Positions 61,210 to 64,000 of a stretch of DNA of 64,000 bases are shown here, one piece after another (within the stretch, counting starts at the first letter, position 1; every line of letters begins with the position of its first letter). Origin of the DNA: Blastococcus sp. TF02-8 (lineage in GTDB: Bacteria; Actinomycetota; Actinomycetes; Mycobacteriales; Geodermatophilaceae); contig NZ_QOHK01000013.1 of assembly GCF_003319175.1 (NCBI RefSeq), forward strand, positions 1-64,000, given 5' to 3'. The position numbers and the translations under genes are program-made. The notes below the pieces were generated by a model. The model made no database searches. It saw nothing but the letters and a program-made list of their open reading frames with translations, and was not told the DNA's origin.

Positions 61210-61225
61210 TCACCCGTGATCACCG
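61204..61225. terminator. Perfect 22-bp palindrome at the end of the small gene
   Basis: CGGTGATCAC (61204-61213) and GTGATCACCG (61216-61225) with CC between. The stop TGA of the small gene (61207-61209) is inside the first arm. Likely a terminator or protein site; sequence similar to but not a copy of the repeat family's box 1. Confidence 0.45.
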
Positions 61226-61308
61226 TCCCGGTTAGCGCGGGCGGGCACGGGCTATGGCTTCGTCGACCGCTTCCCGAGACGACTGCTCCCCGACCGGAGG
61301 ACGCCACG

Positions 61309-61509
61309 ATGACCGAGTCCCACGACCGCCCCACCCTCGACGACGTGATCCAGCCCGAGGAGTCGGCTCCGCGCGACCGCCAGGAGCACGCGAAGGACCC
61401 GCACCTGAGCGACGAGGCCCTCGAGCACCGCACCGAGCAGGAGCGCCAGGCCGTCGGCTCCGACGACGCCGACCCGGCCGGTGCCGACCGGCACTCGGCC
61501 ACCGACTGA
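61309..61509 (+). CDS. Small acidic hydrophilic protein
   Basis: 66 aa: MTESHDRPTLDDVIQPEES, then DRQEHAKDPHLSDEALEHRT and ending DRHSATD; no hydrophobic core, highly charged, probably disordered. CGGAGG precedes the ATG. A weak sigma-B/F-like pair (GGTTAG and GGGCTA, near 61232-61252) lies upstream, which would fit a stress role, but this is uncertain. Confidence 0.6.
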   Translation: MTESHDRPTLDDVIQPEESAPRDRQEHAKDPHLSDEALEHRTEQERQAVGSDDADPAGADRHSATD

Positions 61510-61574
61510 GCCGGCCACTCCCCCACCGCGGGTCCGGGATGCCCCACCCCCCGCACCCGCGGGCGAGGCATCCC

Positions 61575-62015
61575 ATGACCCGGCTGACCGCCGACGACGT
61601 CGCCTGCTGGTTGCTCAAGTCCGCGCTCGTGCCGGAGCGCCTCGCCGACACCTGGACGCCGGGCGAGGAGGTCGTGCTCGACCGGTGCGTCCGTCCCTCC
61701 TACCGGCTCGGTCTCATGAGCCCCGGCCGGCCGTGCGTCCTGTGGGTCAGCGGGCGCGACCGCCCCGGGGTGCACGCGCTCGGCACCGTCACGGGGGATG
61801 TCGACGACCGGGGCGGAGGGCCCACCGTCCCCGTGCGCCTCCGACTGCTGGCCGAACCCGTCCCCCGCGCGGATCTTGCTGCCGATCCGGACTTCAGCCG
61901 GGCCGAGGTGCTGCGCATGCCCGCCGGCAGCAACCCCTCCTGGTTGACCGCCGGCCAGTACGCCGCCGTCCTCTCCCGGGTCTCCCAGGCGGATTTGGGA
62001 CCATGGCCCGCGTGA
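61575..62015 (+). CDS. PUA/EVE-like small protein
   Basis: 146 aa. ADDVACWLLKSALVPERL at the N-terminus and CVLWVSGRDRPGVHALGTVTG in the middle look like the EVE (PUA-superfamily) fold, which binds modified bases; match is judged by eye and tentative. Its end overlaps the DUF998 gene by 13 bases. Confidence 0.5.
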   Translation: MTRLTADDVACWLLKSALVPERLADTWTPGEEVVLDRCVRPSYRLGLMSPGRPCVLWVSGRDRPGVHALGTVTGDVDDRGGGPTVPVRLRLLAEPVPRADLAADPDFSRAEVLRMPAGSNPSWLTAGQYAAVLSRVSQADLGPWPA

Positions 62016-62806
62016 CTCCCGCCCGCCTCCGCTGGGGCGCTCTGCTGTGGCTGCTGACCCTCCAGTTCTTCGTGCTGGAGGCGCTCGCCCAGGCGCGCTA
62101 CGACGCCCCGTACTCGCGCATCGACCAGGTGATCAGCGCCCTCGGGGCGTCGGACTCCCCCGGCCGCGAGCTGATGAACGCCTCCTTCGTCGTCCAGGCC
62201 GCCCTGATCCTCGGCGGCGCGCTGCTGCTGCGACCGGCCCTCTCCGGAGCGGCCGCACGGGTCGCACCGCTGCTGCTCGCCGCGGCCTCGCTCGGCGTGC
62301 TGCTGGTCGGCGTCTTCCCCACCGACGGCAACGGCACCATGCACGCGATCGGCGCCGTCCTGTACTTCGTCGGCGGTGGCCTGGGCCTGATCGCGCTCGC
62401 GTACGGCGTGCGGCCGCGCTCCGAGCTCGTCGGGACCGCCGTGGTGCTGCTGGGGATGATCGCCACCGCGGCGACGATCTTCTTCTTCACCGGAGTCACC
62501 GACATCCTGGGCGAGGGCGGCACCGAGCGTGCGGCTGCCTATCCGTTGCCGATCGCCCTCGCCCTGACCGCCCTCCTGCTCGTCCGGACCGGCCGCGCGG
62601 ACGCCGCACCGGTCGACGCCCGCCGCGCCGAGCGGGCCGAGGAGGCAGCCCGGCGCGCCGAGCGGGCCCGGGAGCGGGATGCCGCGCTCGAGGCCGCTGC
62701 CCGGCGACGGACGACGCAGCCCGGCGCTCCCGCCGCTCCGGAGACCGGGGACGACGGCGACGACATCGATCCCGAGGACCCCTGGGCCCCGACCCGCCGC
62801 TCCTGA
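62003..62806 (+). CDS. DUF998-family membrane protein
   Basis: 267 aa, six hydrophobic helices in residues 1-195 (first LLWLLTLQFFVLEALAQA; then VSYSRIDQ-like PYSRIDQVISALG). Followed by a charged Ala/Arg/Glu coiled-coil-like tail (RRAERAEEAARRAERARER) and an acidic end. DUF998 proteins are membrane proteins of unknown role. Confidence 0.78.
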   Translation: MARVTPARLRWGALLWLLTLQFFVLEALAQARYDAPYSRIDQVISALGASDSPGRELMNASFVVQAALILGGALLLRPALSGAAARVAPLLLAAASLGVLLVGVFPTDGNGTMHAIGAVLYFVGGGLGLIALAYGVRPRSELVGTAVVLLGMIATAATIFFFTGVTDILGEGGTERAAAYPLPIALALTALLLVRTGRADAAPVDARRAERAEEAARRAERARERDAALEAAARRRTTQPGAPAAPETGDDGDDIDPEDPWAPTRRS

Positions 62807-62809
62807 GGC

Positions 62810-63823
62810 TCAGCCCGCCGGCTCGAAGCGCAGGACGTCCGCCACCGGACGCCGCCCGCTGACCACCGGTGCCGGCCCGTCGGCCCGGTCGGGCGGGTAC
62901 CCCAGCCGCAGCAGCATCTGCGGGTACCCGACCAGCGACAGCCGCGACTGCATGCGGGTGCGGGTGGCCGGCCAGTCCAGCGCCTGGGTCAGGGGCGAGG
63001 CCACGAGCCCCGCGTCGGTGACCCGCAGCAGCACCCGGGCCAGCGCCCGGCCGGACTGCAGCCACGCCTCCCGGTCGTCGCCCTCGGTACCCATGAGCAC
63101 GACCGCCGGGCGCTCGACCTCCGGCGGCGGCGCGTCGGGGTCACCGGCCGCGCGGAAGGCGTGCGGCTCCCGCTGGCCGGCCACGAAGTCGCGGATCAGC
63201 CAGTTCGAGGCGCGCTCGTGGGGATCCCCCTCGGGCACCGCGCCCACCGGCACGCCGTCCTCGGCCGCCGGATCCGTGCGCAGCCAGCTCTCGAGTTCGG
63301 CCAGATAGGCAGGGTCGCCCTGCTCCATCTCCTCCGCGCGGGAGATCAGGAAGACGGTGGCGACCTCCTCCTCCGAGCGCGTGATCGGCTTGAGCCAGGT
63401 GCCGAACCTGCCCGTCTCGGCCTGCAGCCGGTCGAGCAGCTCGGCGGGCACCGCACGCGCGGCGAAAGGGGTGCGCACGGTGTGCCGGCGGTCGATGGCC
63501 GCGGCCAGCGCTCGCGCCTCGTCGTCCGCGGGCACCGGTCCGGTCAACCGGATGACGCCCAGCGCACCCGTGCCGTCCGGGAGCAGTTCGGTCTCCGCGC
63601 CCCACCCGGCAGCGGCGAGCGCGACGACGGCGAACTCGAGCGCGATGCCGCAGCTGATGACCTGCTGACGCCCCGTCGGGTCCAGCACCGGCAGCGCGCG
63701 GGCCGCGTCGAGGTGCAGCTCCACCCGGTCGTCGCGAGCGACGAAGCGCCACGGCTGCGTGTTGTGGATCGACGGCGCCCGCGTCGCGGCGGCGACCACT
63801 CCCGCCCAGTCCTGCTCCTCCAC
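62810..63823 (-). CDS. Acg-type nitroreductase-family protein
   Basis: 337 aa. AATRAPSIHNTQPWRFV near the N-terminus and LDRRHTVR, with a C-terminal PATRTRMQSRLSLVGYPQMLLRLGYPP, match the Acg-like FMN-binding proteins, actinobacterial relatives of Mtb acg. Probably FMN-binding, perhaps flavin-sequestering, and stress-related. GTG 63823 chosen because AGGAGGGG lies five bases upstream; the frame continues nine codons further. Confidence 0.85.
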   Translation of the reverse strand: MEEQDWAGVVAAATRAPSIHNTQPWRFVARDDRVELHLDAARALPVLDPTGRQQVISCGIALEFAVVALAAAGWGAETELLPDGTGALGVIRLTGPVPADDEARALAAAIDRRHTVRTPFAARAVPAELLDRLQAETGRFGTWLKPITRSEEEVATVFLISRAEEMEQGDPAYLAELESWLRTDPAAEDGVPVGAVPEGDPHERASNWLIRDFVAGQREPHAFRAAGDPDAPPPEVERPAVVLMGTEGDDREAWLQSGRALARVLLRVTDAGLVASPLTQALDWPATRTRMQSRLSLVGYPQMLLRLGYPPDRADGPAPVVSGRRPVADVLRFEPAG

Positions 63824-63911
63824 GACGTCCCCTCCTGGTTCCTGGCCCACCGCTCCGGTGCGCCGACCCCGTGCCTACCCCATGCGCGCCCCACCGCGCA
63901 CACCGGCCGGA

Positions 63912-64000
63912 TCAGCCGACGGCCGTCTCCACCACCGGCGCGGCCCGACGGCGGGCACGGGCGCGGGAGACCGCGACGCCGACCAGGCAGACCACACCGC
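63912..64000 (-). CDS. C-terminal end of a membrane protein (partial)
   Basis: Stop TGA at 63914-63912. The open frame reads a hydrophobic end VCLVGVAVSRARARRR followed by AAPVVETAVG, as at the end of a membrane transporter. The rest of the gene lies beyond the right edge, so the family cannot be named. Confidence 0.55.
   Translation of the reverse strand, partial: GVVCLVGVAVSRARARRRAAPVVETAVG

Overview
The window is chromosomal DNA of a high-GC actinobacterium. GTG starts are common, genes overlap by ATGA or GTGA, and the layout infC-rpmI-rplT-trmH / pheST / argCJBDFRH / tyrS is typically actinobacterial. An F420-type luciferase-like oxidoreductase, an Acg-type nitroreductase, an NnaR-type HemD-winged-helix regulator and a DUF3516 helicase fit this. 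My best guess is a member of Geodermatophilaceae (Blastococcus, Geodermatophilus or Modestobacter type); that is inference from gene content, not a computed placement. I see no transposase, integrase, phage module, CRISPR array or tRNA gene. A strong rRNA-type promoter at the left edge points out of the window, probably to an rRNA operon.

Left part (1-24 kb), mostly minus strand: translation and arginine genes. Read leftwards, infC (rare ATC start, structured leader), rpmI, rplT and a SpoU methyltransferase come first, then pheS-pheT with an SDR gene, then argC-argJ-argB-argD-argF-argR-argH, a 3-methyladenine DNA glycosylase and tyrS. Between the SpoU gene and pheS sits a plus-strand-rich block: an EamA transporter, a large EAL-DICT-LOV-GGDEF protein (a probable blue-light c-di-GMP protein), a DUF4873 protein, a TetR regulator and an AurF-like di-iron oxygenase. 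Another small block between pheT's SDR partner and argC holds a STAS protein, a glyoxalase-fold protein, a SnoaL-like protein and an XRE regulator.

Middle part (24-40 kb): nitrate assimilation. An NnaR-like regulator (26.2-27.3 kb), a NarK nitrate/nitrite transporter (28.0-29.4 kb) and a narB-nirB-nirD operon (39.8-34.3 kb) lie within 14 kb. narK and narB share a 49-bp upstream motif placed exactly 23 nt before each start codon, so they are probably co-regulated. narB is fused in frame to a small downstream domain that also has its own ribosome-binding site and GTG. Interspersed are a flavoprotein next to a broken XRE-cupin regulator (in-frame TAG), methyltransferases, a lipoprotein and an AraC regulator.

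Right part (40-64 kb): accessory and stress genes, including acetyltransferases, an esterase, ArfB, a kinase-like APH protein, YidD with a Gly/Tyr-rich N-terminus, a general-stress-type SDR with a sigma-B/F-like promoter, a DUF3516 helicase, GrpB, two tandem TauE/SafE permeases, a DHFR/RibD-like gene broken by TGA, an LLM oxidoreductase, a LysE exporter, 4-alpha-glucanotransferase, a secreted LTD-nuclease-RTX protein, a DUF998 protein and an Acg-like nitroreductase.

The most unusual non-coding structure is a composite palindromic repeat present three times (16.1, 27.9 and 45.6 kb), always intergenic. Each copy has a 36-bp hairpin box of identical length next to a TGATCAGG...CCTGATCA palindrome, and one stem position shows paired base changes between two copies.
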